From Pigmentiphaga litoralis (GTDB taxonomy: Bacteria > Pseudomonadota > Gammaproteobacteria > Burkholderiales > Burkholderiaceae_B), in NCBI RefSeq assembly GCF_013408655.1, contig NZ_JACCBP010000001.1:4030001-4094000 (forward strand): a stretch of DNA of 64,000 nt, given 5' to 3'. Positions 45,219 to 54,610 of this stretch are shown here, piece by piece. The first letter of the stretch is position 1, and each line of letters starts with the position of its first letter. Made by a program: the position numbers and the translations under genes. The notes under the pieces are model-generated. The model worked only from the letters and a program-made list of their open reading frames with translations. It ran no database searches and was not told where the DNA came from.

Positions 45219-46244
45219 ATGCGTCCCTTTACTTTCCAACAAGCCGCCAACGAGCTGGACGCCGTCCGTGCGGCCACGCCCGCGCCGGGCGGATCCGATC
45301 TGCGCGCGGATGGCGCCACGGCCTACCTGGCGGGCGGCACCACGCTGGTCGACCTGATGAAGCTCGACGTGATGCGTCCCCGCACCCTGGTGGACATCAA
45401 CGGTCTGGCGGCGACGCACGGCGGCATCGATGCCGATGCCCGCGGGCTGCGGCTGGGCGCCCTGGCGCGCATGGCCGACGTGGCCGACCACCCCATGGTG
45501 CTGCGTGACTATCCCGTGATCGCCGAAAGCCTGGCGCTGGCGGCCAGCGGGCAGTTGCGCAACATGGCCAGCATCGGCGGCAACGTGCTTCAGCGCACCC
45601 GGTGTTCCTACTTCCGCGACACGAGCTACGCCGCCTGCAACAAACGTTCGCCCGGCAGCGGCTGCGCCGCCATGGAAGGCGTCAACCGCATCCACGCGGT
45701 GCTGGGCACCACATCCAAATGCATTGCGAGCTACCCCGGCGACCTGGCCCATGCATTGATCGCGCTCGGCAGCGAAGTGCAGGTGCTCGGACCCAACGGC
45801 CCCCGCATGTTCCCGTTCGCGCAATTGCATCTGCAATCGGCCGACACGCCCGAAACCGAAACCACGCTGCGTCCGGGTGAACTGATCACCTCGATCTTCG
45901 TGCCGGCGGGTCCGTACACTCGCCGGTCCACCTATGTGAAGGTCAGGGATCGCCAGTCGTATGCCTTTGCGCTGACGTCGGCCGCGGTGGCGCTGGACCT
46001 GGCCGCCGATGGCACCGTGCGCGACGCGCGTATCGGTCTGGGCGGCATCCACTACGCGCCCTATCGGGCCATGGCAGCCGAAGCCGCCTTGAAGGGCAAG
46101 CTGCTGGACGAGGCAAGCGCCACCGCCGCCGCCGATGCCGCCCTGCGTGGCGCGGTCACGCATGGGCATAACGACTACAAGCCGGAGCTGGCCCGCCGCA
46201 CCCTGGTGCGCGCTCTGCTGCAGGCCAAAGCGAAGGAGATCTGA
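45219..46244 (+). CDS. Xanthine oxidase-family FAD subunit with 4Fe-4S insertion (PaoB-like)
   Basis: A 341-residue subunit. LAGGTTLVDLMKLD and MASIGGNVLQRTRC bind FAD; the cysteines in RTRC, AACNKR, GSGCAAM and TSKCIAS match the extra [4Fe-4S] cluster of PaoB. It is highly similar in layout to the subunit at 10237-11229, indicating a duplicated operon type. It ends one base before the Mo subunit gene. It passes electrons from the 2Fe-2S subunit to an external acceptor. Confidence 0.95.
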   Translation: MRPFTFQQAANELDAVRAATPAPGGSDLRADGATAYLAGGTTLVDLMKLDVMRPRTLVDINGLAATHGGIDADARGLRLGALARMADVADHPMVLRDYPVIAESLALAASGQLRNMASIGGNVLQRTRCSYFRDTSYAACNKRSPGSGCAAMEGVNRIHAVLGTTSKCIASYPGDLAHALIALGSEVQVLGPNGPRMFPFAQLHLQSADTPETETTLRPGELITSIFVPAGPYTRRSTYVKVRDRQSYAFALTSAAVALDLAADGTVRDARIGLGGIHYAPYRAMAAEAALKGKLLDEASATAAADAALRGAVTHGHNDYKPELARRTLVRALLQAKAKEI

Positions 46245-46245
46245 G

Positions 46246-48531
46246 ATGGCAACGCTGACAGACCCCAATCCGGCCACCCGGGCCGGCGGAATCGGCGCGC
46301 GCGTGACGCGTGTCGATGGCCCCGCCAAGGTGACCGGCACGGCGGAATACCCGTCGGACGTGGCCGTCAAACGGCCGCTGTACGCCTACTTCCACACCAG
46401 CAGCATCGCCCTGGGCCGCATCGAGTCCATGGATGAGCAGGAGGCCCGTGCCTTGCCAGGCGTGGTCGAGATCATGACCTGGCGCAATACGGCAGGCATG
46501 CTGGACACCGTGCCACCGTCCAAGGGCGGGAGCACGTCGATCCCGGTCCTGCAGTCCGCGGACATTCATCACGATGGCGAAATCGTTGCCGTAATCCTGG
46601 CCGAAGACTACGAAACCGCACGGGATGCGTCTCACCGGCTGCGCGTGGGCTACACGTCCCGCACGCCGACCGCGACCTTCGGATCCACCGGCCTGGGACC
46701 GGAACTGCAGAAGGACGGCCCCCGCTTCAAGAACAGCAACGTGGGGAACGCGGCCGCGGCGCTCCAGGCCGCCGCCGTCAAGGTTGAGCAGCACTACGCC
46801 ACCCCCACCCAGCATCACAACGCCATCGAACTCTTCACCACCACCGCGCAGTGGCAGGGTGATGAACTGACCATCCACGAGCCCAGCCAATTCCTGGTCG
46901 GCTCGCAGAACACGATTGCGGCCGCACTGCGGATCGATCCCGCCAAGGTGCGGATCATCAGCAAGTATGTGGGCGGCGCCTTTGGCGCCAAAGGCATGAC
47001 CACGAGCCGGACCGGCCTGATCGCGCTGGCCTCGCGCAAACTGGGCCGCCCCGTCAAGATGGTGGCCACGCGGGACCAGGGCTTCACCATCGCCACCTAC
47101 CGCGCCGAGACGCGGCAGCTGGTCAAGCTGGGCGCATCGCGCGATGGCAAGATCACCGCGCTGATCCACGAAGGCGACGAAGTCAGCAGCCGGATGGACA
47201 GCTACAAGGTCGGCGGCACGGAAACGACGGCCCGCATGTACTCGATTCCCAACGTCGCCAGCAAGGTAACGGTGCAGCACGCGGATCGCAACACACCGGG
47301 CTTCATGCGCGCGCCGGCCGAAGTGCCGTATATGTTCGCGCTGGAAAGCGCGATGGATGAACTCGCGATCGCGCTGCAGATGGATCCGGTCGAACTGCGC
47401 CGCATCAACGATGCGCAGATCGAACCCATCGAAAAGCGCCGCTACAGCAGCCGTTCGCTGGTGCAGTGCTACGACGCCGCGGCCAAGGCATTCGGCTGGG
47501 ATCACCGCCGCGCCGCCAGACCCATGTCGATGCGCGATGGCGACTGGCAGATCGGATGGGGCTGCGCCACGGCGTGTTACCCGTCAATGATTGCGCCGAG
47601 CTTTGCGCGCGTCAGCCTGTCGGACAGCGGTGCGAAGGTCGAAGTGGCGGGGCATGAAATCGGCACCGGCGCCTACACGATCTACGCACAGACGGCGGCC
47701 CAGATGCTGGGCCTGCCGGTCGACAAGGTCGAGGTCATCATGGGCGACTCGCGCCTGCCCCCCGCGCCCGTGGCCGGCGGCAGCAACAATGCCGCCAGCA
47801 TCAGCAATGCCGTCGCGATGGCCTGCATGCGGATCCGCGAGCAACTGGCGGCGGCGGCGGTGAATGATCCCAAGAGCCCCCTGCATCGGCGCGACGCGGC
47901 GACCGTGCAGCTGATGGACGGCCAGCTGCGCGCGGCGAACGGAACCGGCGAACCGCTGGCCGCGGCAGTGGCGCGTGCTGGCGGCGGGGTCGAAGCCATG
48001 GTGGGCAACAATCCCAAGAACCTGCCGCCCGAAGCCCTGGCAGGCTTGCGCAAGGGCCGATTGATGATGACCGGCGGCAGCATGGCCGAAGACTTCGTCA
48101 AATACGCCTTCGGGGCGGAATTCGTCGAGGTGCGGGTGCACCGGCTGACGCGCGAAGTGCGCGTGTCCCGGATGGTCGGCGCGTTTGCCGCCGGCACCAT
48201 CATCAACCCGATCACCGCCCGCAGCCAGCTCATGGGCGGCATGATCTGGGGCATCAGTTCCGCGCTGCACGAAGCCACCGAAATCGACCCCCGCAACGCA
48301 CGCTACACCAACGACAACCTGGCCGAGTACCTGATCCCGGTCAACGCCGACGTGCCCAAGGTGGACGTGCTGTTCGTGGCCGAGACCGACCGCGAAGTCA
48401 ATCCGCTGGGCATCAAGGGCATTGGTGAGTTGGGGTGCGTAGGGACGGCGGCTGCCGTGTGCAATGCGATCTTCAACGCCACCGGCGTTCGTATCCGCGA
48501 ACTTCCGGTGCGGATCGAAAAGTTGCTGTAA
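46246..48531 (+). CDS. Xanthine oxidase-family molybdopterin subunit (PaoC-like)
   Basis: A 761-residue catalytic subunit without a signal peptide, as in PaoC, so it should be exported with its Tat-bearing partner. Motifs: YVGGAFGAK, GFMRAPAEVP with the conserved Arg, LESAMDELAIALQMDP, GHEIGTGAYTI and the catalytic Glu in KGIGELGCVG. AAGGAG precedes ATG 46246. The family oxidises aldehydes, mainly aromatic ones in PaoC, to carboxylates using water and a Mo-MCD cofactor; the maturation factors are not encoded here. Confidence 0.95.
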   Translation: MATLTDPNPATRAGGIGARVTRVDGPAKVTGTAEYPSDVAVKRPLYAYFHTSSIALGRIESMDEQEARALPGVVEIMTWRNTAGMLDTVPPSKGGSTSIPVLQSADIHHDGEIVAVILAEDYETARDASHRLRVGYTSRTPTATFGSTGLGPELQKDGPRFKNSNVGNAAAALQAAAVKVEQHYATPTQHHNAIELFTTTAQWQGDELTIHEPSQFLVGSQNTIAAALRIDPAKVRIISKYVGGAFGAKGMTTSRTGLIALASRKLGRPVKMVATRDQGFTIATYRAETRQLVKLGASRDGKITALIHEGDEVSSRMDSYKVGGTETTARMYSIPNVASKVTVQHADRNTPGFMRAPAEVPYMFALESAMDELAIALQMDPVELRRINDAQIEPIEKRRYSSRSLVQCYDAAAKAFGWDHRRAARPMSMRDGDWQIGWGCATACYPSMIAPSFARVSLSDSGAKVEVAGHEIGTGAYTIYAQTAAQMLGLPVDKVEVIMGDSRLPPAPVAGGSNNAASISNAVAMACMRIREQLAAAAVNDPKSPLHRRDAATVQLMDGQLRAANGTGEPLAAAVARAGGGVEAMVGNNPKNLPPEALAGLRKGRLMMTGGSMAEDFVKYAFGAEFVEVRVHRLTREVRVSRMVGAFAAGTIINPITARSQLMGGMIWGISSALHEATEIDPRNARYTNDNLAEYLIPVNADVPKVDVLFVAETDREVNPLGIKGIGELGCVGTAAAVCNAIFNATGVRIRELPVRIEKLL

Positions 48532-48597
48532 CAACAGGAAAGAGTACGCTGCGGCGGTGCGCCGCCGCAGCCGCTATCATCGACGGCCCTTCCTGCC

Positions 48598-49752
48598 TTG
48601 CAGACGCCCCCCGTGTTTCACGTCAATCTTTTCCTTGCCTTCCTGTACGTCGCCGCCCGTCTTGTCCTGCCGCTGCCCTGGTCCGTTGCTGGGCGCGCGG
48701 TGCTGGCGGTCGTGCTGCTGATCGTCTCCAAGTACCACCTGTTGCAGATCTGGACCTTCGGGACGATGTACTCGCCCGAAATGCCCCGGCCCGCCGTGCT
48801 CGTCATGGGGTGGCTGTTCGTCGCCTTTTTCCTGATGATCCTGTTGACCGCGCTGTTCGATGTCGGCCTGATCGTGTCCTGGGTCGCCAGGAAACGGCGC
48901 GCGTTGCCGGGCACCACCCGCACACGAGGCCGCTACGCAGTCATGATCGTCGCGCTGCTGCTGTCGGCCATCGGCGTGCAGCAGGCCCTGCGAGTCCCCG
49001 ACGTGCAGCGCGTGGAAGTTGCGATCCGCAACCTTCCGCCGGCGCTGGACGGATTCAAGCTGGTGCAGCTGACCGACCTGCATCTGCAGCGCCTGATGAA
49101 TGCGGAATGGGCGACCCAGGTGGTCGCGCGCACCAATGCCCTGTCGCCCGACCTGGTCGTCATTACCGGCGACCTGATTGACGGCACCGTGGACGCGCGC
49201 CGCCCGGACATCCAGCCCCTGGCAGACTTGAAGGCAAGGCACGGTGTCATCACCAGCCTGGGCAATCACGAGTACTACTTTGGCGCGCCCGAATGGACCG
49301 CCGAATTCCAGCGCCTGGGCATGCGGGTGCTGGTGAACGAGAACACGGCCATCGGCGACCCCGGCCGCGCGCTCTATATCGCCGCCGTGACCGACATGGT
49401 GGCCACACGCTTCGGCCTGGACAACGCGCCCGACCTGAGCCGCGCAATGAGCGGCATCCCCGCCGGCGCTCCGGTCGTGCTGCTAAGCCACCGTCCCGTG
49501 GACATGCTCCGCAACGCCGCCGCCGGCGTCGGCCTGCAACTGTCGGGCCACACGCACGGCGGCATGATCCGCGGCTTTGACCTGATCGTGAAGCAGGCCA
49601 ATGGCGGCGTGGTATCCGGCAGGTATGACTTTGGCGGGATGACGCTGTATGTCAGCAACGGCACCGGGCTGTGGAACGGGTTCCCGGTGCGGTTGGGTGT
49701 GCCATCCGAGATCACGGAGTTCGTGTTGAAGGCGAAGGCCGGCGCGCCTTGA
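48598..49752 (+). CDS. Membrane-anchored metallophosphoesterase (YkuE-like)
   Basis: A 384-residue protein. Four hydrophobic segments occupy about residues 5-135; a calcineurin-like phosphoesterase domain follows. The metal motifs are QLTDLHLQ, VITGDLIDG, LGNHEYY, SHRPVD and SGHTHGGMI. The start is uncertain: TTG 48598 or GTG 48613 fit, without a good ribosome binding site. Relatives hydrolyse lipid or nucleotide phosphates at the membrane, for example UDP-diacylglucosamine-type substrates. It is not obviously linked to the Pao operon 66 bp upstream. Confidence 0.88.
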   Translation: MQTPPVFHVNLFLAFLYVAARLVLPLPWSVAGRAVLAVVLLIVSKYHLLQIWTFGTMYSPEMPRPAVLVMGWLFVAFFLMILLTALFDVGLIVSWVARKRRALPGTTRTRGRYAVMIVALLLSAIGVQQALRVPDVQRVEVAIRNLPPALDGFKLVQLTDLHLQRLMNAEWATQVVARTNALSPDLVVITGDLIDGTVDARRPDIQPLADLKARHGVITSLGNHEYYFGAPEWTAEFQRLGMRVLVNENTAIGDPGRALYIAAVTDMVATRFGLDNAPDLSRAMSGIPAGAPVVLLSHRPVDMLRNAAAGVGLQLSGHTHGGMIRGFDLIVKQANGGVVSGRYDFGGMTLYVSNGTGLWNGFPVRLGVPSEITEFVLKAKAGAP

Positions 49753-49812
49753 CGGCACGCCGCCGGCCGCATGGCGATCGATCCGGCTTCAGTCTGGTTT
49801 TACGCCGGACGA

Positions 49813-50790
49813 TCAGTCCGGCTTTACACCCGCCACCTCAATGATCTTCGCGGCCTTGTCCATCTCGGACTTGATGTGCGTCGCGAACGCATCCGGCGAA
49901 CTCGCCACGATCAACACTCCTGCCTTCGTCAACGTTTCCTGGATACCAGGATCCTTCAACGCCGCCACGATCTCCGTATTGAGCTTGCTCAATACATCCT
50001 TGGGCATCTTGGCCGGGCCGACAAAGCCGTACCACGACGTCGCCTCATACCCCGGCACGCCGGATTCCGCCACCGTCGGCACGTCGGGCAATGACGGCAG
50101 GCGCTGGGCTGACGCCACGGCCAAAGGCAACAGCTTGCCGCTGTTCACATGCGGCATGGCGGTGGGCAGCACGTCGAACTCCAGCACCACGCGCCCCCCC
50201 AGCAGATCGGTGTAGGAGTTGGACGATCCCTTGTAGGGCACGTGGACCATGCTGATGTCCGCCATGTGCGCGAACTGTTCCATGGCCAGATGCTGCGACG
50301 ATCCGCCACCGCCCGATGCGTAGCTGATGCCGCCGGGGGATGCCTTGGCCTTGGCGATCAGTTGCTTGACGTCGCGCACCTTGAGCGACGGATGCGCGAT
50401 CAGGATCATCGGCGCCGACACGGCCAACGAAATGGGCGTGAAGTCGTTGATGGTGTCATACGTCACGTTCTTGTACAGGCTGGCATTGGCGGCATGGGTG
50501 CCGGGTGAGGCGATGCCGAGCGTGTAGCCGTCGGGCGCGGCTTTGGCGACAGCGTCGGCGCCGATCATGCCGTTGGCGCCGGGGCGGTTTTCCACCACCA
50601 CGGTCTGCCCCATGCGTTCGGACAGGCGCTGGCCCACGGCGCGCGCCAGCAGGTCGGTGGTGCCGCCGGCCACATACGGCACGATGATGCGGATGGGCTT
50701 GTTGGGGTAGGCCTGCGCAAAGGCAGTCAGCGGCAGGGCCAAAGGCGCAGCCAGCGCCAGGCAGGCAGTCATCACGATGCGGGTGTTCAT
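49813..50790 (-). CDS. Bug/TctC-family tripartite tricarboxylate receptor
   Basis: A 325-residue receptor starting at ATG 50790, with GGAGGAGAC upstream. It has a Sec signal ending TAFAQ, then AYPNKPIRIIVPYVAGGTTD, ENRPGANGMIG and HVPYKGSSNSY. It is the last gene of the leftward operon with two enolase-superfamily enzymes and a hydroxyacid dehydrogenase, so it most likely binds the sugar acid or hydroxy-acid degraded by them. Confidence 0.94.
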   Translation of the reverse strand: MNTRIVMTACLALAAPLALPLTAFAQAYPNKPIRIIVPYVAGGTTDLLARAVGQRLSERMGQTVVVENRPGANGMIGADAVAKAAPDGYTLGIASPGTHAANASLYKNVTYDTINDFTPISLAVSAPMILIAHPSLKVRDVKQLIAKAKASPGGISYASGGGGSSQHLAMEQFAHMADISMVHVPYKGSSNSYTDLLGGRVVLEFDVLPTAMPHVNSGKLLPLAVASAQRLPSLPDVPTVAESGVPGYEATSWYGFVGPAKMPKDVLSKLNTEIVAALKDPGIQETLTKAGVLIVASSPDAFATHIKSEMDKAAKIIEVAGVKPD

Positions 50791-50841
50791 GGTCGTCTCC
50801 TCCATAGGCCTCGTCGGGCCACTTGGTTTGCGGTGCAGGTC

Positions 50842-51996
50842 TTACACGTAGGCAGGTCCTTCAATGCCCGGATGGGCACGCAAAAAGTCTTCGTCCACGT
50901 CCACGCCCAGGCCAGGCTTGTCGCCCGGCATGACGCAGCCGTTCTCATCAAGCAGGTCCGGGCGCGATGTCAAAGCGTCGCGGAACAGGTTTTCTTTGGC
51001 GACGTCCGCTTCGAAGTAGCCGGGGTTGTCGATCGCCGCCAGGAAATGAATGCTGGCGGACATGTTCAGCCCGCTGGCAGACGTATGTGGATGGATGGCC
51101 AGCTTCTCGCTTGAAGCCATGGCAGCAATCCGCAAGGCCTCGGTAATGCCACCCGTCTTGGACAGATCGGGCTGCAGCACCTGCACGGCGCCTTCGGCGA
51201 TCAGCCGGTTGAACTCGAAGCGCGTAAAGTGGTTTTCACCCGCGGCCAGCGGCACGGCGCCAAGCTGCGACGCGTCCAGATAGCTGCGGTAATCGTGCGG
51301 CGCAAAGGGCTCTTCGAGCCACAGCACGTCCAGGGCATCCAGGGCCGGCATCACCTTGCGCACGTCGGCCAGCGTGTAGCCGGTGTTGGCATCGACCATG
51401 ATGCCGAGATCATCGCCGCACGCTTCGCGTACCGCGGTCAGGCGTTCGATGTCCCGTTTGGCGGTATCGCCAAACCGCAGCTTGACGGTGCGATACCCCT
51501 GCGCGCGCAATGCTTCGACTTCGTCCACCAGTTCCGACGGCGGCTGAAAGCCGAGCGAGATCCCGCCAGCATAGGCAGGCAAGGGCTTGCGGCTGCCGCC
51601 CAGCAATTTGTAGAGCGGCCAGCCCACGGCCTTGCCGCGGATGTCCCACAGCGCCTGGTCGATGCCGCTCATGGCCAGCGCGCACGCAGTGCCCATGCCG
51701 TGGCTGGCCAGTTGCCGCTGATAGATGCGCGACCAGACGCCCACCACGTCGGATGCATCCATGCCCAGCACCAGCTGCTTCAGCGTGGTGTTGATCAGTT
51801 GAACAATGGCGCCGGGGCAGCGGCCATGATGCGATTCGCCCCAGCCCACGATGCCGCTTTCGGTCGTGACCTTGACGATCAGCGCATCGCGTTTGACCGC
51901 GCGGCCGATGCCCAGCGTCACGCCCTGCCTGACCGGGAACGAGGTCGCAAAACCTTCGATGCGCGCGATCTTCAGACTGCTGTCGGCATTGATCAT
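50842..51996 (-). CDS. Enolase-superfamily enzyme (mandelate racemase/muconate lactonizing type)
   Basis: A 384-residue enzyme. It has GWGESHHGRCPG in the capping domain, KLRFGD in the barrel (the second KxK lysine is replaced: TVKLRFG), MVDANTGY (metal Asp), WLEEPFAP (metal Glu), AAGENHF (metal Glu) and IHPHTSASG (catalytic His region). Its ATG at 51996 overlaps the hydroxyacid dehydrogenase stop by four bases. The subgroup dehydrates or epimerises acid sugars. The single Lys in KLR suggests proton chemistry different from the second enolase-type protein of this operon. Confidence 0.9.
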   Translation of the reverse strand: MINADSSLKIARIEGFATSFPVRQGVTLGIGRAVKRDALIVKVTTESGIVGWGESHHGRCPGAIVQLINTTLKQLVLGMDASDVVGVWSRIYQRQLASHGMGTACALAMSGIDQALWDIRGKAVGWPLYKLLGGSRKPLPAYAGGISLGFQPPSELVDEVEALRAQGYRTVKLRFGDTAKRDIERLTAVREACGDDLGIMVDANTGYTLADVRKVMPALDALDVLWLEEPFAPHDYRSYLDASQLGAVPLAAGENHFTRFEFNRLIAEGAVQVLQPDLSKTGGITEALRIAAMASSEKLAIHPHTSASGLNMSASIHFLAAIDNPGYFEADVAKENLFRDALTSRPDLLDENGCVMPGDKPGLGVDVDEDFLRAHPGIEGPAYV

Positions 51997-52988
51997 GCGG
52001 CGGCCTCCCTGGCATGCTGCCGTGCGGCCGCGCCTTCCCAGGTTTCCGGATTGACGAGGAAAGTGGGCCGCTCGCCACGGATCAATTGCACCAGCTGCCG
52101 GGCCGCGCCCTCGCTCATCTTGACCGAGCTTTCTTCGGTCAAGGCGGCCACGTGCGGCGTCAGCACGGCATTGTGCGCGGTCAGCAGCGGATGGTCCCGG
52201 CGCAGGGGCTGGTTTGCATAGACATCGATCGCTGCGCCGGCAATGACGCCCGCATTCAAGGCCTCGGCCAGCGCCAGTTCGTCCACCACTTCGCCGCGCG
52301 CGGCATTGACCAGCCACGCCGACGGCTTCATGGTCTTGAGGCGATCCAGCGTGATCATGTGCCGCGTCTGGTCCGTCAGCGGGCAATGCAGCGTGACGGC
52401 ATCGCTGCGCGCCAGCAGGTCTTCCAGCGACACCGCTTCGACGTAGTCGGGCAGGTCCGTGGCATTCGGCTGATAGCCCAGCACATTCATGCCCAGGCCA
52501 TCGTGGCAGATGCGCGCCACGCGCCGGCCGATATCGCCCACGCCCACGATGCCGATGGTCTTGCCCGACCATTCGAAGGTGGCGCCTGACAGCGCCCGCG
52601 CCGTGCCCCAATCCGTGTCATGCAGGCTGCGGTCGATCGCACCGAACTGACGCGCGGCATGCAGCAGGCTGCCCACCACGTATTCGGCCACCGCCTGCGC
52701 GTTGGCGCCGGGCACGTTGGCCACCGGCACGCCCTGCGCGGTGGCGGCCGCCACGGGAATCATGTCCAGGCCCGTGCCGTTGCGCACGATGCCCTTGAGC
52801 CGATGCGGCCGGTCCAGCAGGTCTGCCGGAAGATGGTTGCGCACCAGCAGGTAGTCGGCGTCGCCCACCATGCGGCGGAAGGTGTCCGCCTGGGTGTCAG
52901 GCGCGACCACGATGTCGGCGATGCCGGCAAGCAAGGCGTCGCCGGATGGATGCATGGGCAGGGTGCAGAGCACCACGGGTCGGGTCAT
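51993..52988 (-). CDS. D-2-hydroxyacid dehydrogenase-family protein with E-to-Q active-site change
   Basis: A 331-residue NAD(P)-dependent dehydrogenase. The nucleotide motif is IVGVGDIGRR (about 147-156), catalytic Arg231 is in NAARGEVVD and His279 in TPHVAAL. The family's catalytic Glu, normally 29 residues after the Arg in DVxxxEP, is Gln260 here (DVYANQPL; codon CAG). The Glu tunes the catalytic His, so activity may be altered. AGGAGACAACC precedes ATG. It would reduce or oxidise a 2-hydroxyacid made by the enolase-type dehydratases beside it. Confidence 0.92.
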   Translation of the reverse strand: MTRPVVLCTLPMHPSGDALLAGIADIVVAPDTQADTFRRMVGDADYLLVRNHLPADLLDRPHRLKGIVRNGTGLDMIPVAAATAQGVPVANVPGANAQAVAEYVVGSLLHAARQFGAIDRSLHDTDWGTARALSGATFEWSGKTIGIVGVGDIGRRVARICHDGLGMNVLGYQPNATDLPDYVEAVSLEDLLARSDAVTLHCPLTDQTRHMITLDRLKTMKPSAWLVNAARGEVVDELALAEALNAGVIAGAAIDVYANQPLRRDHPLLTAHNAVLTPHVAALTEESSVKMSEGAARQLVQLIRGERPTFLVNPETWEGAAARQHAREAAA

Positions 52989-53009
52989 GGTTGTCTCCTG
53001 GATGCGGGC

Positions 53010-54149
53010 TTAGGCGACACGGTATTTGTCGAGCACGGCACGATTGATCTCGATGCCAAGGCCCGGGCCGGTCGGCACATGCACGATGCCGCCGACATGC
53101 GTCAGCGCGGTGCTGCTCAGTTCATCGCGGAACGGGTTAAAGGTCTGCTCGTACTCGAGCATGGGCGGCTGCGGCACCAGGCACGGCGGCGTGTTGGGCA
53201 ACGACGCCAGGAAGTGCATGGTCGCGGCCAAGCCGATCGCCGTGCCCCAGGCGTGCGGTACGCACTGGATGGCTTGCGCCTGCGCCAGGGCCGCGATCTT
53301 CTTGCATTCGGTAATGCCACCCGCGGCGCACACATCCGGCTGCACGATGTCCATCGCGCGCTTTTCCAGGATGCGGCGGAAGCTGAATTTGGTGAACTCG
53401 TTTTCCCCGCCGGCAATCGCCATGTCCAGCTTGCGCGAGACTTCGACATAGCCATCCAGGTCTTCGGGCGAGATGGGTTCTTCGAACCAGTGCACGCCCA
53501 GCTTTTCCAGTTCGCGGCCCAGGTTGATGGCCTGCGGCACTGTGAAGCAATGGTTGGCATCGACCATCAGCTGGATGTCGTTGCCGATCGCATCCCGCAC
53601 CGCCGCGACGCGGTCGATGTCCTTGGTCAACGAGCCCAGGCCGATCTTCATCTTGATGGCCTTGAATCCCTGGTCCACATAGCCGCGCGCTTCTTCCACG
53701 GCCTGCTCGTTCAGGCGGTCCATGTCCTTGAAGTACAGGCCGGTCGCATAGGCTTGCAGCTCGGTGCGGAAGGCGCCGCCGATCAGCTTGTGGATGGGCT
53801 TGCCCACCGCCTTGCCGATGATGTCCCACAACGCGATGTCCACGCCGCTGATGGCCGAGATGGTCATGCCGGTCAGGCCGTAATCCTTGACCTTGTTGTA
53901 GAGCTCTTCCCAGATCACTTCGACGTCAAACGGATCGCGGCCGATCAGGCTCGCGCGCAGCACGGTGTCGACGATGGCCTTGTTGACCGCGGCCGGGCCA
54001 TAACAATCGCCCCAGCCAATGACGCCTTCGTCGGTCACGATCTCGACGACAAGCGCGCCCTTGGTCTTGTAGAACCAGCCGCGCGACGAGGTGAAAGGCT
54101 CATCGACATTGACCAGCAGTTGATGGGTGATGACATCGGTAATTTTCAT
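53010..54149 (-). CDS. Enolase-superfamily acid-sugar dehydratase-like protein
   Basis: A 379-residue mandelate racemase-like enzyme. The KxK motif is IKMKIG, metal ligands are MVDANH, WFEEPI and GGENE, and PHAWG holds the C-terminal His. The N-terminal cap has GWFYKTKGALV and WGDCYGP. The arrangement fits galactonate/gluconate-type or 3-hydroxyproline-type dehydratases. ATG 54149 is chosen because the longer frame overlaps the NIPSNAP gene. It follows that gene by 34 bp in the leftward operon. Confidence 0.9.
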   Translation of the reverse strand: MKITDVITHQLLVNVDEPFTSSRGWFYKTKGALVVEIVTDEGVIGWGDCYGPAAVNKAIVDTVLRASLIGRDPFDVEVIWEELYNKVKDYGLTGMTISAISGVDIALWDIIGKAVGKPIHKLIGGAFRTELQAYATGLYFKDMDRLNEQAVEEARGYVDQGFKAIKMKIGLGSLTKDIDRVAAVRDAIGNDIQLMVDANHCFTVPQAINLGRELEKLGVHWFEEPISPEDLDGYVEVSRKLDMAIAGGENEFTKFSFRRILEKRAMDIVQPDVCAAGGITECKKIAALAQAQAIQCVPHAWGTAIGLAATMHFLASLPNTPPCLVPQPPMLEYEQTFNPFRDELSSTALTHVGGIVHVPTGPGLGIEINRAVLDKYRVA

Positions 54150-54183
54150 GGGGGGCTCTTGAACAGAAAGTGGGGTGGCAGGC

Positions 54184-54513
54184 TCAATACGCGGGGCCGT
54201 CGGCCCAGGGCGAGAACGGCGCGGGCACAAGAATGCGGTTTTCTTGCGTCAGCACGAAGGGCTGGACCTTGGCCGCATAGGCTTGCCAGTCGGGGTGCTG
54301 CAGCAGGGTGGCGCGGCGCGCGGCGCGGTCGGCCAGGCTGTCGTACGCCCACAGGTGCACGACCTGATTCAGCGTGCCGATGTCGGTGGTGAAGTAGCCG
54401 ACAAGATTGCCCAGAATGGGCCGCTGGATGGCCAGCCCTTCCGCTTCATAGGCGCGGATGTAGGGCAGGGATTTGCCGGCATGGCAGGTGTAGGTTCGTT
54501 CTTCGACGATCAC
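54184..54513 (-). CDS. NIPSNAP-family protein
   Basis: A 109-residue ferredoxin-like fold protein: MIVEERTYTCHAGK, GYFTTDIGTLNQVVHLWAYDS and RAARRATLLQHPDW are typical NIPSNAP blocks. Bacterial members often accompany catabolic operons, but their role is unknown. It is the first gene of the leftward operon and faces the GntR gene across a palindromic operator. Confidence 0.88.
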   Translation of the reverse strand: MIVEERTYTCHAGKSLPYIRAYEAEGLAIQRPILGNLVGYFTTDIGTLNQVVHLWAYDSLADRAARRATLLQHPDWQAYAAKVQPFVLTQENRILVPAPFSPWADGPAY

Positions 54514-54527
54514 GAGGTCTCCTCTCG

Positions 54528-54551
54528 ATTACTATAGTCCTATATAGTGAT
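54528..54551. promoter_or_regulatory. Palindromic operator between NIPSNAP operon and GntR gene
   Basis: ATTACTATA (54528-54536) and TATAGTGAT (54543-54551) are inverted repeats with 8 of 9 matches and a 6-base centre, in an AT-rich patch within high-GC DNA. The site is 15 bp upstream of the leftward operon's first codon and 60 bp upstream of gntR, the expected location for an autoregulating GntR protein. Confidence 0.5.
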
Positions 54552-54610
54552 TTGGATTATAGGCTTGAGAAAACGCATGTCAATCCTTCCTTCGCACGCG
54601 GTTTTGTAGA

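Noticed and set aside
44442..46370. A 642-codon minus-strand open frame opposite the second Pao-like operon
   Set aside because: It spans two well-supported genes on the other strand and has no signature of its own.
49783..49808. CCGGC/GCCGG dyad between the metallophosphoesterase and Bug genes as a terminator
   Set aside because: Only five pairs and a 16-base loop in very GC-rich DNA; chance occurrence is likely.
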